Shown here one piece after another: positions 1-9,273 of a DNA stretch of 64,000 bases. The notes beneath the pieces were generated by a model. It saw only the letters and a list, made by a program, of their open reading frames with translations. It was not told the DNA's origin and made no database searches. Location of the stretch: assembly GCA_964446585.1 (NCBI GenBank), contig CAYUPI010000007.1:109011-173010 (forward strand), in the 5' to 3' direction. This DNA comes from CAYUPI01 sp964446585 (GTDB lineage Bacteria > Verrucomicrobiota > Verrucomicrobiia > Limisphaerales > UBA8199). Position 1 is the first letter of the stretch, and each line of letters begins with the position of its first letter. Position numbers and translations under genes: made by a program.

Positions 1-409
1 AGGCCTGCCATTCGTGTTTGCAAATGACGTATTCCTCTTGAGGAATGGCCCTCGTGGTTTCGGAAAAATGAGGGCTATCGATTTCGCGGCTAATTTCGGC
101 GCGCAAACGCGCGGCAATTCCGTGGAGACGCGAAGCGGGAATCTCCTCCAAATCGCGTTTGGCGATTTCGTCCTCGATTTGTTTGAGCTGCTGCGCAAGT
201 GACTGCGAGCGTTGCTGTCGTTCGCCGAAGATCCGGTCAGCCAGAGCCTCGGTTTCGGTGGCGCGGAGGTTCTGGATTTCGAACTGATGCTGTCTGCTCC
301 ATTTGATGAGCGTGGGTTTGGAAACGCCAAGCTCGGTGGTGATGCGATTAAAGCTCCAACCCTGCGAGCGCAGGAAGATGAAGCGGGCAATAGTTTCGGT
401 GTCGGTCAT
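1..409 (-). CDS. HTH-domain protein, C-terminus beyond window
   Basis: Reading leftwards from the ATG at 409 gives 136 uninterrupted codons that run off the window at base 1, so the protein is partial. Residues about 5-36 form a clear helix-turn-helix (motif GWSFNRITTELGVSKPTL). Residues about 55-90 are charged and Gln/Arg-rich and look like a coiled coil (RIFGERQQRSQSLAQQL). Small HTH-plus-coiled-coil proteins of this kind include resolvase-like HTH proteins and phage terminase small subunits; nothing here decides between them. An overlapping frame at 348-578 has no such pattern. It has the same orientation as the polysaccharide cluster but is separated from it, so it is probably not part of it. 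Confidence 0.6.
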   Translation of the reverse strand, partial: MTDTETIARFIFLRSQGWSFNRITTELGVSKPTLIKWSRQHQFEIQNLRATETEALADRIFGERQQRSQSLAQQLKQIEDEIAKRDLEEIPASRLHGIAARLRAEISREIDSPHFSETTRAIPQEEYVICKHEWQA

Positions 410-855
410 GGCATTGATTCCTGTTGCAAGTTCGGTTTTGCGTTTTGCGACCCGCCTCACCTGGCCTTCGGCCATCCTCCCCCATCCGATGAGCGAGGAG
501 CGGCAATGCGGGCGCACGCACGGGAAACATAGCACGGGTTCTTGAGCCGAAGTATGACGGTGATTGGCAGCCGAGCACTATTCGCTCATTATCCCGCCGT
601 ACACCCCCACTACCACGCCACTACACGAACGAAAAAAGTTTAGGAAAGAGTTGACAGAAATTAGGGGGGGAGCGGGTGACGTTACTGGCGAAAACATCAA
701 CTCGACTGACTGCCGTGCGCAAGCGCATCACGTCTAAGCTTCTAGGTCATTGAGCACGCGAAGGTTGTGGTTATGTTTCCAGAAAGAGCTGAATTTCGAG
801 TGGACTGTAAGCGATGAAGGCCGAGCTCCCGCGGTTGGACAAACCAAGACAACAC
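410..855. other. Non-coding gap
   Basis: I see no convincing gene here. On the minus strand a TGCTATGTTT stretch near 526-535 could be an extended -10 element for the HTH gene, but the matching -35 is weak. A TTGACA near 650 on the plus strand has no -10 partner and no gene ahead of it. A run of eight G lies near 664. Confidence 0.4.
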
Positions 856-1212
856 TCATGACAGCCAAAAAAGGAGAGGACCGACAAACGTCGCGGCAAT
901 CATCAGCCATGCCGTCAGGTGCTCGTAAACAGACGGTTCGACTTTGCCGTAGAGGTTTTCCCGCACACTGGCGGCCACCGCGGCTCCTCCGGCCAGCGTA
1001 CAGAGCGTGAGACCAATTGTGAGCGCAAGGCCATTCAAGAGCCGCGGCAGACCAACCACGCGGAAGAAGCCGGTGATGAACAGTGCGCCTCCGCAGCCTG
1101 ACATCGCGCCCAGCACAAATGCCAAGAAAGGATTCTTGCCGCTTGCCTTTGCCGTTTTGAAGAACCAAACGGCGACAGCGGCCACCAGACAGAAATTCGG
1201 CAGATTTCGCAT
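856..1212 (-). CDS. Small four-helix membrane protein, unknown function
   Basis: A 118-residue protein with about four hydrophobic segments: residues 6-18, 27-49, 58-82 and 97-117. The loops are short and basic, so it is almost certainly an inner-membrane protein. I do not recognise a family. It follows cysNC in the same orientation with 48 bases between and could be the last gene of the sulfate-activation group, but there is no direct link to sulfur. The start is odd: the ATG at 1212 is formed by the last unit of a CRCTAAT repeat (CACTAATG), with no visible ribosome-binding site. Longer overlapping frames on this strand lack membrane-protein character. Confidence 0.6.
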   Translation of the reverse strand: MRNLPNFCLVAAVAVWFFKTAKASGKNPFLAFVLGAMSGCGGALFITGFFRVVGLPRLLNGLALTIGLTLCTLAGGAAVAASVRENLYGKVEPSVYEHLTAWLMIAATFVGPLLFWLS

Positions 1213-1242
1213 TAGTGTTATTAGTGTCGATTAGTGGTTCAA
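1210..1242 (-). repeat. CRCTAAT periodic repeat
   Basis: On the minus strand this reads AACCACTAATCGACACTAAT followed by a third CACTAATG unit, with 10-11 bases between units. It is one of about nine copies of the same design in the window. Its last three bases are the start codon of the small membrane protein. Confidence 0.8.
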
Positions 1243-1260
1243 CTGGGAAGCCATCCGCCC

Positions 1261-3270
1261 TCACCCGTTGAGCATCTCCAGGACCATCGCCACAGATTCG
1301 TCCGCAGATAGTAGGTCGGTCCTTAATTCAAGCTCAGGTTTTTCAGGCCGTTCGTATGGTGCCGAAATCCCCGTGAACTCTTTGATCTCGTTCGCCCGGG
1401 CCTTCTGGTACAACCCCTTCGGGTCTCGAGCCTCGCACACGTCAAGCGGGGCATTGACATACACCTCGATGAACCGACCTTCGGGGACCATCTTACGCAC
1501 CATTTCGCGATCACTGCGATAGGGCGAAATAAAGGCCGTGATGCAAATAAATCCTGCATCAGCAAATAATTTGGCGACTTCGCCGATCCGGCGAATATTT
1601 TCCTTGCGGTCATTAGGCGAGAAGCCCAGGTCCGAGCAAAGGCCATGGCGCATATTGTCGCCATCAAGCAAATAGGCGTGCTTTCCCCGTGCAAAGAGCT
1701 CGCGCTCCAACTCGATGGCGATAGTGGACTTGCCGGAAGCGGACAATCCGGTCAGCCAAACCACGCAACCCTGGTGCCGGTTGCCGATTTCACGCTGCTG
1801 CGTGGTGACTTTGCCGCGACTCCAATAAATGTTTTGGCTCTTCTGAAGCGAGTCTGCCGTGCGGCGTGGGTAATGATCTGCAACGATGATGCCGCCCCCT
1901 GAAACGTCGAATCCATCGACGATGACAAACCGGCCTGTTGCCACGATTTCCGAATGCGCATCAAAGACAAGGGGGCGCTTGGTATGGAGCACAATTTCAG
2001 CAACTTCATGCCGTGCTACGAATGATTCGTCGCCTGGCCGGGCGATAGTCTCCAACGAAGACGCGTCAATAATTTTTTCAATCGAGTCGATTTGGCAATC
2101 CATTTCCTGCGTAGCCAGCTTCAGCTTGTAAGGACGACCCTTTTGGAAAGGGGCGCGGCCGACCCAGAAAAGCTTGACCTGGAAGCGAGTGAGCACGTAA
2201 GGAAGATCTTTCTCGGATGAAGCAATAGCACCGCGCTCGACGAAAATCTGCTCGGTCAGCGTGATGCCGACAGACTCGCCCGCGGAAGCCAGATCACTTC
2301 GCGGTGCGTTCCAGCGCTCGATGCTCTTGACAGTGCTGACCTTATTCATCGGGGAGAAAATCAACCGGTCACCCACTCTCACCGCCCCGGCTTCCACGCG
2401 GCCTGCCAAAATCCTGCGCTCATCAAAGCGATAAACATCCTGGATCGGAAAGCGAAGCGGTTGGTCTTTCGGCAGGTCCGCTACCTTAAATTCGTCGAGC
2501 GCTTCCACCACCGTCGCACCACGCCACCAGGGTGTGTTCTTGCTAATCGAAGCGATATTATCACCATTTTTTGCCGCAATCGGGATGAACACCTTCGGCT
2601 CGACGCCTATGGACATGAGCCAGGCGCGGTACTCGCATTCGATTTGCCTGAACCTCGCCTCCTGGTAACTCTCCAGGTCCATCTTATTCACCAGGACGAC
2701 AATCTGTCGAATGCCGAGCAGGTGGAGCAGGTAGCCGTGGCGGCGCGAATTTTCCTGCACGCCCTCGTGAGCATCAATGAGCAGCAAGGCCGCCTCGGCG
2801 CTGGCCGCGCCGGTGACCATATTTTTCAAGAACTCTTTGTGGCCTGGCGCATCGATGATGACGTATTGGCGTTTCCTGGTCCGAAACCAGATCTGCCCGG
2901 TGTCGATGGTTATGTTCTGGTCTCGTTCCGCTTGCAGGGCGTCCATTAGGTTCGCCCACTCGAACGGGGCCCCGCGGCGTTGGGCAATTCTCTGTAGTTG
3001 CTCGAGCTTCCCTTCGGGCAACGAGCCTGTGTCATGAAGAAGCCGGCCGACAAAGGTGGATTTGCCGTGATCAACGTGACCGGCGATAACGATCTTGAGC
3101 TGCTCGGTGCTCGTGGCGGGATTGTGGATAGTTGAAGGTTGAGGCTTGAAGGTTGATTGTCGATGGCTCTGCCCGTCCTGAGCACCTGGATAGATTTCAG
3201 ACTTCCGGGCTTCCAAAGAGGCTGCGGTGGTCTCTTCCACCATGTCGCCTATTGGGGTGACGTAACTCAT
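1261..3270 (-). CDS. cysNC: Bifunctional sulfate adenylyltransferase subunit 1 / adenylylsulfate kinase
   Basis: A 669-residue fusion. The N-terminal part is a translation-factor-type GTPase: G1 GHVDHGKST at about residue 64, DAPGH at about 140, NKMD at about 195, followed by beta-barrel domains. The C-terminal part from about residue 490 is APS kinase, with P-loop GLSASGKST and the FISPYRSDRE substrate motif. With CysD it makes APS from ATP and sulfate, and the kinase domain converts APS to PAPS in the cytoplasm. cysD lies just upstream, and two PAPS-type sulfotransferases are in the same cluster. Residues 36-51 (FKPQPSTIHN region) are encoded by a heptamer repeat at 3120-3166 and are not part of the family; the GTPase fold begins only after about residue 58. 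The true start could be the second Met (residue 10). Confidence 0.95.
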   Translation of the reverse strand: MSYVTPIGDMVEETTAASLEARKSEIYPGAQDGQSHRQSTFKPQPSTIHNPATSTEQLKIVIAGHVDHGKSTFVGRLLHDTGSLPEGKLEQLQRIAQRRGAPFEWANLMDALQAERDQNITIDTGQIWFRTRKRQYVIIDAPGHKEFLKNMVTGAASAEAALLLIDAHEGVQENSRRHGYLLHLLGIRQIVVLVNKMDLESYQEARFRQIECEYRAWLMSIGVEPKVFIPIAAKNGDNIASISKNTPWWRGATVVEALDEFKVADLPKDQPLRFPIQDVYRFDERRILAGRVEAGAVRVGDRLIFSPMNKVSTVKSIERWNAPRSDLASAGESVGITLTEQIFVERGAIASSEKDLPYVLTRFQVKLFWVGRAPFQKGRPYKLKLATQEMDCQIDSIEKIIDASSLETIARPGDESFVARHEVAEIVLHTKRPLVFDAHSEIVATGRFVIVDGFDVSGGGIIVADHYPRRTADSLQKSQNIYWSRGKVTTQQREIGNRHQGCVVWLTGLSASGKSTIAIELERELFARGKHAYLLDGDNMRHGLCSDLGFSPNDRKENIRRIGEVAKLFADAGFICITAFISPYRSDREMVRKMVPEGRFIEVYVNAPLDVCEARDPKGLYQKARANEIKEFTGISAPYERPEKPELELRTDLLSADESVAMVLEMLNG
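3120..3166 (-). repeat. Heptamer repeat inside cysNC
   Basis: Degenerate tandem units of the GGTTGAA/GGTTGAG type, read in frame as part of the N-terminal extension of CysNC (residues about 36-51). The same units occur in a GT4 gene and a toroid gene elsewhere in the window. Confidence 0.75.
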
Positions 3271-3343
3271 AGGTTAATAATTAACGCGTTGACGATCCGG
3301 GAGTGAAAGGGATCGAGGACGAGAACGAGGACGAAATCACCTT

Positions 3344-4156
<813 letters not shown>

Positions 4157-4242
4157 TGAAGTCAGGAGTCAGGAGCCAGGAGTCAGGATTTAAAGCAGCA
4201 GTCCGCCCTCACCCTACCCTCTCCCCCGAGGAGAGGGCGCGA
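4157..4242. repeat. AGTCAGG heptamers plus CCCTCACCC palindromic element
   Basis: Bases 4157-4187 are tandem AGTCAGG/AGCCAGG heptamers. Bases 4204-4242 are a palindrome-like element with arms CGCCCTC...GAGAGGGCG. The element forms the 3' end of the DUF2061 gene, which ends in frame within it. Related elements lie at 11469, 29929 and 33320. Confidence 0.75.
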
Positions 4243-4517
4243 GGCAGCGCATGCAGAGGTTCGGATGAGCCAGGTGGGTACGGCGTGTCCGAAGCTTGGG
4301 CCTTTGCCAAGCTCGGAGCTACTCGCCCGAAAGGGATTCTGGCCCATAGCCGCTCGTGAACAAAGTACGCGAAGATCTTCACAGCAGAATCGAGGACTCC
4401 GACGCTGAGCGCCAACGTCGCCCGATTCGTTACGAAAAGCACAACCAGAGCCGTAACGCATGAACCCAAGGCGCGATAGCTCAGGGCCTTCAACAGACTG
4501 CGCAGTTTGGTTTCCAT
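4209..4517 (-). CDS. DUF2061-family small membrane protein
   Basis: From the ATG at 4517 the product is 102 residues. Residues 1-65 match the DUF2061 pattern: a basic start, a KALSYRALGS motif, one or two membrane segments (about 18-34 and 36-53) and an HERLWARIPFGR end. As I recall, DUF2061 genes are often found beside cysDNC, and here it lies between cysD and cysQ. Its molecular role is not established. The last 14 or so residues (LPRALSSGERVG) are encoded by a dispersed palindromic DNA element and are unlikely to be ancestral; the domain ends near residue 65. An upstream start at 4541 adds 8 residues and is possible. Confidence 0.75.
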   Translation of the reverse strand: METKLRSLLKALSYRALGSCVTALVVLFVTNRATLALSVGVLDSAVKIFAYFVHERLWARIPFGRVAPSLAKAQASDTPYPPGSSEPLHALPRALSSGERVG

Positions 4518-4545
4518 GGCGAGAGCGAGACGAGTGACCACTGTT

Positions 4546-4580
4546 TGAACCGCTAATTTTCGCTAATGAACACTAATCGG
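4546..4580 (+). repeat. CRCTAAT periodic repeat
   Basis: Three CGCTAAT/CACTAAT units with 10-11-base spacing after a GAACC lead, in the gap between the DUF2061 gene and cysQ. This copy is in plus orientation. Confidence 0.8.
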
Positions 4581-4599
4581 AATGGGTTCCAAGACAACC

Positions 4600-5400
4600 T
4601 CACGCAGGCACAGGAACGAACTGGGTGTCAATATAGTCTAACCATTTCAGCTCTGGGTCTCCCACCGTCATAATCGGCGGATTCTTCAGGCCCGGCTTGC
4701 CATAGCGCAGTGACTCGCCGTCCAGCGAACAGACCACTCCGCCGGCGGCTTCGACAATACATTGCGCTGCGGCGGTGTCCCATTCCATCGTCGGCCCGTC
4801 CCGCAAATACAGATCCGCTTTGCCCTCTGCCACGAGGCAGAACTTGAGCGAGCTACCCATGGACTCGCGGCATGCGCCTGGCAATCGAGCCAGCATCGCT
4901 TCCACCATCGGCCCGGCGTGGTCCTTACTCGCCACAACCGCGAGTCGGGTTGGATCCGCCCAGCGGCTGCAGATTCGTCTCGGTGCCTGATTCTGGTCCT
5001 GCCTCCACGCGCCGCCACCTCGAGTAGCCACGTAGGTGAGCCTGAGCGCTGGAGCATGGACAACACCCAGAATGGGTCGTCCGTCGTCTATCAAAGCAAT
5101 ATTCACTGTAAATTGCCCGGTGCCCTTGAGGAACTCTTTTGTCCCATCGAGAGGGTCCACCAGCCAGAACAACGATTGTTCGCCCATTACCAATGCTGCA
5201 TCGAATTCAGCCTCCTCCGAAACGATAGGCCACCTATTCCCTAACTCGTGGAGGCTGGTGACAAGGAATTCATGCGAGGCTTGATCGGCTTCAGTCAAAG
5301 GCGAATTGTCGGTTTTAGCCCTTACCGTCACCCCCTGGCGATAGATTTTCAGGATGTGATCGCCTGCTTCCTGGGCCAGTTCCTGAATTTTGGAAATCAT
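4600..5400 (-). CDS. cysQ: 3'(2'),5'-bisphosphate nucleotidase
   Basis: A 266-residue inositol-monophosphatase-family enzyme. The metal-binding signature DPLDGTKEF lies near residue 83, IVSEEAE near 60, and the second signature EWDTAAAQ near 207. CysQ dephosphorylates 3'-phosphoadenosine 5'-phosphate (PAP), the by-product of sulfotransferases, to AMP. PAP inhibits sulfotransferases, so the enzyme fits with the two sulfotransferase genes upstream and cysD/cysNC downstream. It is transcribed with its neighbours, with about 82 bases to the DUF2061 gene (mostly a CRCTAAT repeat) and 53 bases after the FemAB-like gene. An inositol monophosphatase is the alternative, but length, motifs and context favour CysQ. 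Confidence 0.93.
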   Translation of the reverse strand: MISKIQELAQEAGDHILKIYRQGVTVRAKTDNSPLTEADQASHEFLVTSLHELGNRWPIVSEEAEFDAALVMGEQSLFWLVDPLDGTKEFLKGTGQFTVNIALIDDGRPILGVVHAPALRLTYVATRGGGAWRQDQNQAPRRICSRWADPTRLAVVASKDHAGPMVEAMLARLPGACRESMGSSLKFCLVAEGKADLYLRDGPTMEWDTAAAQCIVEAAGGVVCSLDGESLRYGKPGLKNPPIMTVGDPELKWLDYIDTQFVPVPA

Positions 5401-5453
5401 GTCTCAATTGCGCTTTGGGTGCCTGCTTCACCGACCCAGGCATTAGAATCCGT

Positions 5454-6632
5454 TTAGTTTCGGGAGGCTCTCCTGAGAAAGCGGTGTGCAAATTTCAAAA
5501 AAGCCGCAGAGTCGAGGCAACGGCCAAGTCCGCATCGGAACAGTACCTGCAGCGCAGGATTGAGCACGTAGTAGTAAGCGCCGGGAAGCAGCCTTATATC
5601 TCCACCGAATCCCAACTTGAATGAAGTTACGTTCTGCAAGGCGTTTTCGTCCGCTTCGCCATCGATTCTCCGTTTTGCTTCATCTGCATCAATCTCGACA
5701 AAATCGAAAAAACGAAAGCCTTCGCGGCGTGCGCACAAAATCATCTGCCACCAGAGAGTTTCGTTAGGCCTGGAATGTCCGTGCTGACCCGACCATCCGA
5801 TCTTCCAGACTCTGAACCAATCCTGGAACGTGAAAGACACCGCCGCCGATACAGGTTCTGAACCATTCATCGCAAAGAACAACCTGATCCAACCTTTGGG
5901 CCGGAATCGACGCCACAGGTGGACGAAAAATTCCGCATCCGGCGGATTCGGCGCTGTTTTTCGTCTTTGGCAAAGGGCAGCCATTAAATTGTAGAATCCC
6001 GCCAAGCCTTGCCCGTCCTGTTCGACCACGGCAATGCCTCTTCTGAGCCCCTTGTGGATATTATGACGCGTCGTGCGGCGCATGTTTGAAAGCAATTGCC
6101 CCGGATTAGGGGTCAGGTCGATCACGGAAGTGGCTGCCATGAAATTAGGGGGAAACCGAGGTGGTTTTTGGAGAAAGCCAGCGGCCGTGAGGTCAGGCAC
6201 CCAATGATGCCCATTGTAGGGAAGCCCCACTGCCAGGAAATCCCAGCCCAAGCGCCTGGCGTAGTCCTTCAAAGCCCCAACCACGGCCCGTTCCAAAACA
6301 GGATCTTGCCTGCTGATGCATGGGCCATACGTCACGTACGCCACGGTGCCAAACCGTCCCAAGCGACGGGTTTGCACCTGGGCGCCACCCACGATGCAGC
6401 CATCCTCGAGTGCAACTATCCTCCAGATGTGCCATCCGTACTGCGCTCGCACCTGGCCCCAAAGCGAGGTCTGTTCGTGATGTCCGCCAGCGACAGATTC
6501 CACGAATTCATCCCACTTGTCATCTTGCTCGTCGTGCCGACATTCGATCACCAGGGGTCGAACTGAGCCGCGTGAGTAAGGCACACCCGCGAGCGACACG
6601 CGTAACTCGGGCATTGGCAGGCTGCAGGTCAT
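5454..6632 (-). CDS. FemAB/FemX-like GNAT-fold transferase
   Basis: From ATG 6632 the product is 392 residues. This start follows the stop of the upstream gene by 8 bases; a longer frame from 6722 would overlap that gene. The central part carries features of the FemAB/CelD group: a TTRHNIHKGLRRGI stretch, the substrate-pocket WFRVWKIGWSGQHG, and a C-terminal SFKLGFGGD motif. FemABX proteins transfer amino acids from aminoacyl-tRNA to peptidoglycan precursors, and relatives are standard members of PEP-CTERM-type EPS loci. Acceptor and donor cannot be read from sequence. It follows another GNAT-fold gene directly, which suggests a pair, and is one of four such proteins in the cluster. Confidence 0.78.
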   Translation of the reverse strand: MTCSLPMPELRVSLAGVPYSRGSVRPLVIECRHDEQDDKWDEFVESVAGGHHEQTSLWGQVRAQYGWHIWRIVALEDGCIVGGAQVQTRRLGRFGTVAYVTYGPCISRQDPVLERAVVGALKDYARRLGWDFLAVGLPYNGHHWVPDLTAAGFLQKPPRFPPNFMAATSVIDLTPNPGQLLSNMRRTTRHNIHKGLRRGIAVVEQDGQGLAGFYNLMAALCQRRKTAPNPPDAEFFVHLWRRFRPKGWIRLFFAMNGSEPVSAAVSFTFQDWFRVWKIGWSGQHGHSRPNETLWWQMILCARREGFRFFDFVEIDADEAKRRIDGEADENALQNVTSFKLGFGGDIRLLPGAYYYVLNPALQVLFRCGLGRCLDSAAFLKFAHRFLRRASRN

Positions 6633-6640
6633 TCTGTCAG

Positions 6641-7600
6641 TCAGAAAACAGAAGCCATCCTCGCTGATCCACAGTGCCCGCTGCCCGAGCGCGCCGGCAG
6701 CAGCTTTGTCTTTTGCGAGCAACTCTTATGATCGTCGTTTGACCCTCTGAACTCTCCCTGACCTTCAATCCGCCCATACAATCGCGCATACTCGCTGCCC
6801 ACCCAGCCCCGTAGGAGAAGATCCGCAAGCGGGTTCAGGTAGAGAAACGCCGGCTTGTGTATGATCCTGCAGCCACGAAGCAGGTAGAAAGCGTCCACGC
6901 CACCTCTTCCCTTGTACATTCCCAGATAGATTTGTTTCACCACGTCACATCGGGAGGCCGCCTCCCGCACCGAGTGGAGCATCAGGTCTGCTACATGTAG
7001 CCGCAGCCACTCCTGTTTACAAAAGAATGTCGAATAGAGCAGGGTATTATCGACCAGTTGAGACAGACTTACCGCCCCCAGTTCGCCATTTCGATAGCCG
7101 CCCAAGACCAAACCCTTTGACGACCCGAACAGCGCATCGGCCCATGCCGCAAAACAATCCGGATTTCGGCGAGTGGCGCCGTACCCGTACTTAGTTCGGT
7201 TGTAAAATGACAAATACGGCCCATAGGCCGCCTCTTTAAATTCAGCCACGCCCGTGATCACCCGGATGGTGAGGTGTTTCGCTGCCAATTTAATCTGTCG
7301 CTTTCGATTATAATCAAGAGCCTGGATCGAATACCTTTGCGGGCTCTCAAACATCATTAGGTTCAGGAAGGAGTTTGCTGAGGAAAGATCCGACACAGCG
7401 TGCTGAAATCCACCGAGGATAGCTGATCTTGGAGCAGTTGCCAATTGCGGACAGTACTCATGGAATGCCAACAACGGCCGGAAGAAGAACGGGCGCACTC
7501 GCCTCCAGTACCTGCCCGCGCTCGCAATTACCCGCTGGTCCAGAATGCGCTCGAACGCGGCGAACTCGTCGATGGTCATCTTCTGCCATTTAAAGTCCAT
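6641..7600 (-). CDS. GNAT/FemAB-like protein, function unknown
   Basis: A 319-residue protein with weak but consistent resemblance to GNAT/FemAB-like transferases found in EPS loci: an N-terminal half with mixed alpha/beta pattern, LSFYNRTKYGYG near residue 128, and a C-terminal YLGMYKGRGGVDAFYLLRG segment that resembles the FemAB pocket. No signal peptide or membrane segment is visible. The last 40 or so residues are polar and may be a read-through tail. It sits between a methyltransferase gene (30-base gap) and a FemAB-like gene (8-base gap), so it is very likely co-transcribed. The assignment to the superfamily is by pattern only. Confidence 0.6.
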   Translation of the reverse strand: MDFKWQKMTIDEFAAFERILDQRVIASAGRYWRRVRPFFFRPLLAFHEYCPQLATAPRSAILGGFQHAVSDLSSANSFLNLMMFESPQRYSIQALDYNRKRQIKLAAKHLTIRVITGVAEFKEAAYGPYLSFYNRTKYGYGATRRNPDCFAAWADALFGSSKGLVLGGYRNGELGAVSLSQLVDNTLLYSTFFCKQEWLRLHVADLMLHSVREAASRCDVVKQIYLGMYKGRGGVDAFYLLRGCRIIHKPAFLYLNPLADLLLRGWVGSEYARLYGRIEGQGEFRGSNDDHKSCSQKTKLLPARSGSGHCGSARMASVF

Positions 7601-7630
7601 ACCCTTCGCCTCAGCACTCTCCTCGCCGAT

Positions 7631-8494
7631 TCACTTCTTGCAAGCGATGAACACTACCCACGGGCTAAGAGCCGTCAGCCGATGCAGGCCGCAGAGCCGC
7701 TCCCAGCGCGTAAAAGGGGGAATCAACGGTGAATTACTGCTTCTCCCAAAAGGTCCCCAGCAGCATCCCTCTTCGTGCATCAGCCGGAAGCCCGTCTCCA
7801 CAAGCTTGCGCTTCCAACCGGAATACGACTGTTTGTAATAGTACCGCCCATCCCGATCGTTCGTCAGAAAATATTTCGTACGGCAAGCAATCCCGCGCCA
7901 TGACCGGCGGTTCCAGCACACACCAACGAAGACTCCCCCGTGGTCCAGGACCCGATGTGCTTCGGCCAGGAACCAGTCCGTTTCCATGACCTCCCCGACT
8001 TCAATGCAGAGCAGTAGGGCCATTGACCCCGAATCGCATGGAATTGTTTCATCTACTGGCCGGGATAGAACACATCTTGCCGTCGGCACCTTGCGTTGAC
8101 ACTCGTCAAGGACTCGACGGTCCACGTCAACGCACGTCATTTGCCATCCCAGATCCGAAAGTAGTATTGACCAGCGGCCTCCCTCGCAACCGATTTCAAG
8201 TGCTGACTGCCGGCGATATATTGTCGAGGAGGCCAATGCCAGGGAGTCGGCACGCAAGATCGCTCGCTTCTCGATCTCAGTAAGATAGGAACCCCACCGC
8301 GTTGCTGCTGCTTTCTCCCAGTAGGTCGGCACAGCCAACGCGTGGGCCCCTGTCGAGACGGTGCCGTCTCCAAGGGGTGTACCAGACGCCGATGCTTCCG
8401 GCGTCGCTGCGTTCGGGATTAAGGTCGTAATTGACATGTAACTTGAATGGCCGGTGGGCCCGTGCCTTCCTTGCATCGTAGGGTCAGTTATCAC
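7631..8494 (-). CDS. Class I SAM-dependent methyltransferase
   Basis: A 287-residue protein. The SAM-binding motif I is ALEIGCEGGRWSILLSDLG near residue 97, followed by the acidic end of strand 2 (CVDVD). The AHRVLDHGGVFVGV segment matches the usual post-motif helix. The first 60 residues are Ala/Thr/Gly-rich and may not be folded; a second Met lies at residue 20. The start overlaps the stop of the YdcF-like gene by four bases (ATGA), so the two are translationally coupled. It may methylate a sugar or lipid intermediate of the polysaccharide, which is an inference from context. The stretch NSPLIPPFTRWERL near the C-terminus looks repeat-derived. Confidence 0.8.
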   Translation of the reverse strand: MITDPTMQGRHGPTGHSSYMSITTLIPNAATPEASASGTPLGDGTVSTGAHALAVPTYWEKAAATRWGSYLTEIEKRAILRADSLALASSTIYRRQSALEIGCEGGRWSILLSDLGWQMTCVDVDRRVLDECQRKVPTARCVLSRPVDETIPCDSGSMALLLCIEVGEVMETDWFLAEAHRVLDHGGVFVGVCWNRRSWRGIACRTKYFLTNDRDGRYYYKQSYSGWKRKLVETGFRLMHEEGCCWGPFGRSSNSPLIPPFTRWERLCGLHRLTALSPWVVFIACKK

Positions 8495-9273
8495 TCCCCC
8501 GGATGAAACAAAATACGTGCGTACAGATACGCAAGGCTTTCTCCGATCGTTTCCCGCACCCCTTCACTCGAACGCCACCAGCGCTTTGGGTTGTAATCGG
8601 GATTCCGAACCGAAATGACACCGACCTGGACGCTGTTGCCGAAGGCCTTTTGAAAAAGGAGTCGCGTGCGGCGGGCATGCGCATCTTCGGTAACGACGTT
8701 GAAGCTCTGTACGGGCACATTGTGCTCGTGAAACCAGTTCCGCAAGGCAACGGCGGAACTGTAGGTCCGGTCCGGGCCGATGACGTGCGAAGGCACCATT
8801 TGAACAACCTCAGTCGGCAACCCGACATTGACCAGCAGGTCTGCACCCACGCTGGCTGATGTCTGGTAATCGTTGACATACCCCCCGCTGTAGTTTTCAG
8901 GTCCACCAGTGGTAAAAACTCGGTCGTAGGAACCGGCCTTGAACTCGGTGGCGCCGACACCAATTGCGTGGCGATTGATCCAACCCTCGACCACCAGGAC
9001 TTTCGTTTCAACACGGTGAGTTACCGCGAGAAAAGAGTGAGCATTCAAAAACAGCGAGCAAACCGCGAACAGGAAGATTGCGCCAGCCACCAGCCAGCCA
9101 CGATAGGACAGGCTCCAGCGCTCCCTCCGCACGAAGATTCCCCAATGCGTTTTGGATGAAACGCTGCGAGGTGGCTCATGCTCACCAGCTTCGACGGCCG
9201 CCACAGGACTCCTCTTGTTGACCATGCTGCCCACGCCGGTGATCACATTCTCACGGGTCATGATAGTGTTCAT
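8491..9273 (-). CDS. YdcF/ElyC/SanA (DUF218) membrane protein
   Basis: A 260-residue protein with a variable 55-residue cytoplasmic start, one membrane helix at about 59-78, and a DUF218 domain after it. Domain signs are VLVVEGWINRHA, TTGGPENYSGGY, a VPSHVIGPDRTYSSA segment and the late VVTEDAHARRTRL helix. DUF218 proteins are envelope factors: ElyC and SanA affect peptidoglycan or undecaprenyl carrier metabolism, but no reaction is established for most members. Here it is coupled by four-base overlaps (ATGA) to both the flippase gene before it and the methyltransferase after it. An active part in late assembly or lipid-carrier handling is an inference. Confidence 0.8.
   Translation of the reverse strand: MNTIMTRENVITGVGSMVNKRSPVAAVEAGEHEPPRSVSSKTHWGIFVRRERWSLSYRGWLVAGAIFLFAVCSLFLNAHSFLAVTHRVETKVLVVEGWINRHAIGVGATEFKAGSYDRVFTTGGPENYSGGYVNDYQTSASVGADLLVNVGLPTEVVQMVPSHVIGPDRTYSSAVALRNWFHEHNVPVQSFNVVTEDAHARRTRLLFQKAFGNSVQVGVISVRNPDYNPKRWWRSSEGVRETIGESLAYLYARILFHPGE

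Noticed and set aside
650..690. Promoter with TTGACA near 650
   Set aside because: No acceptable -10 at the right distance and no gene in that direction.
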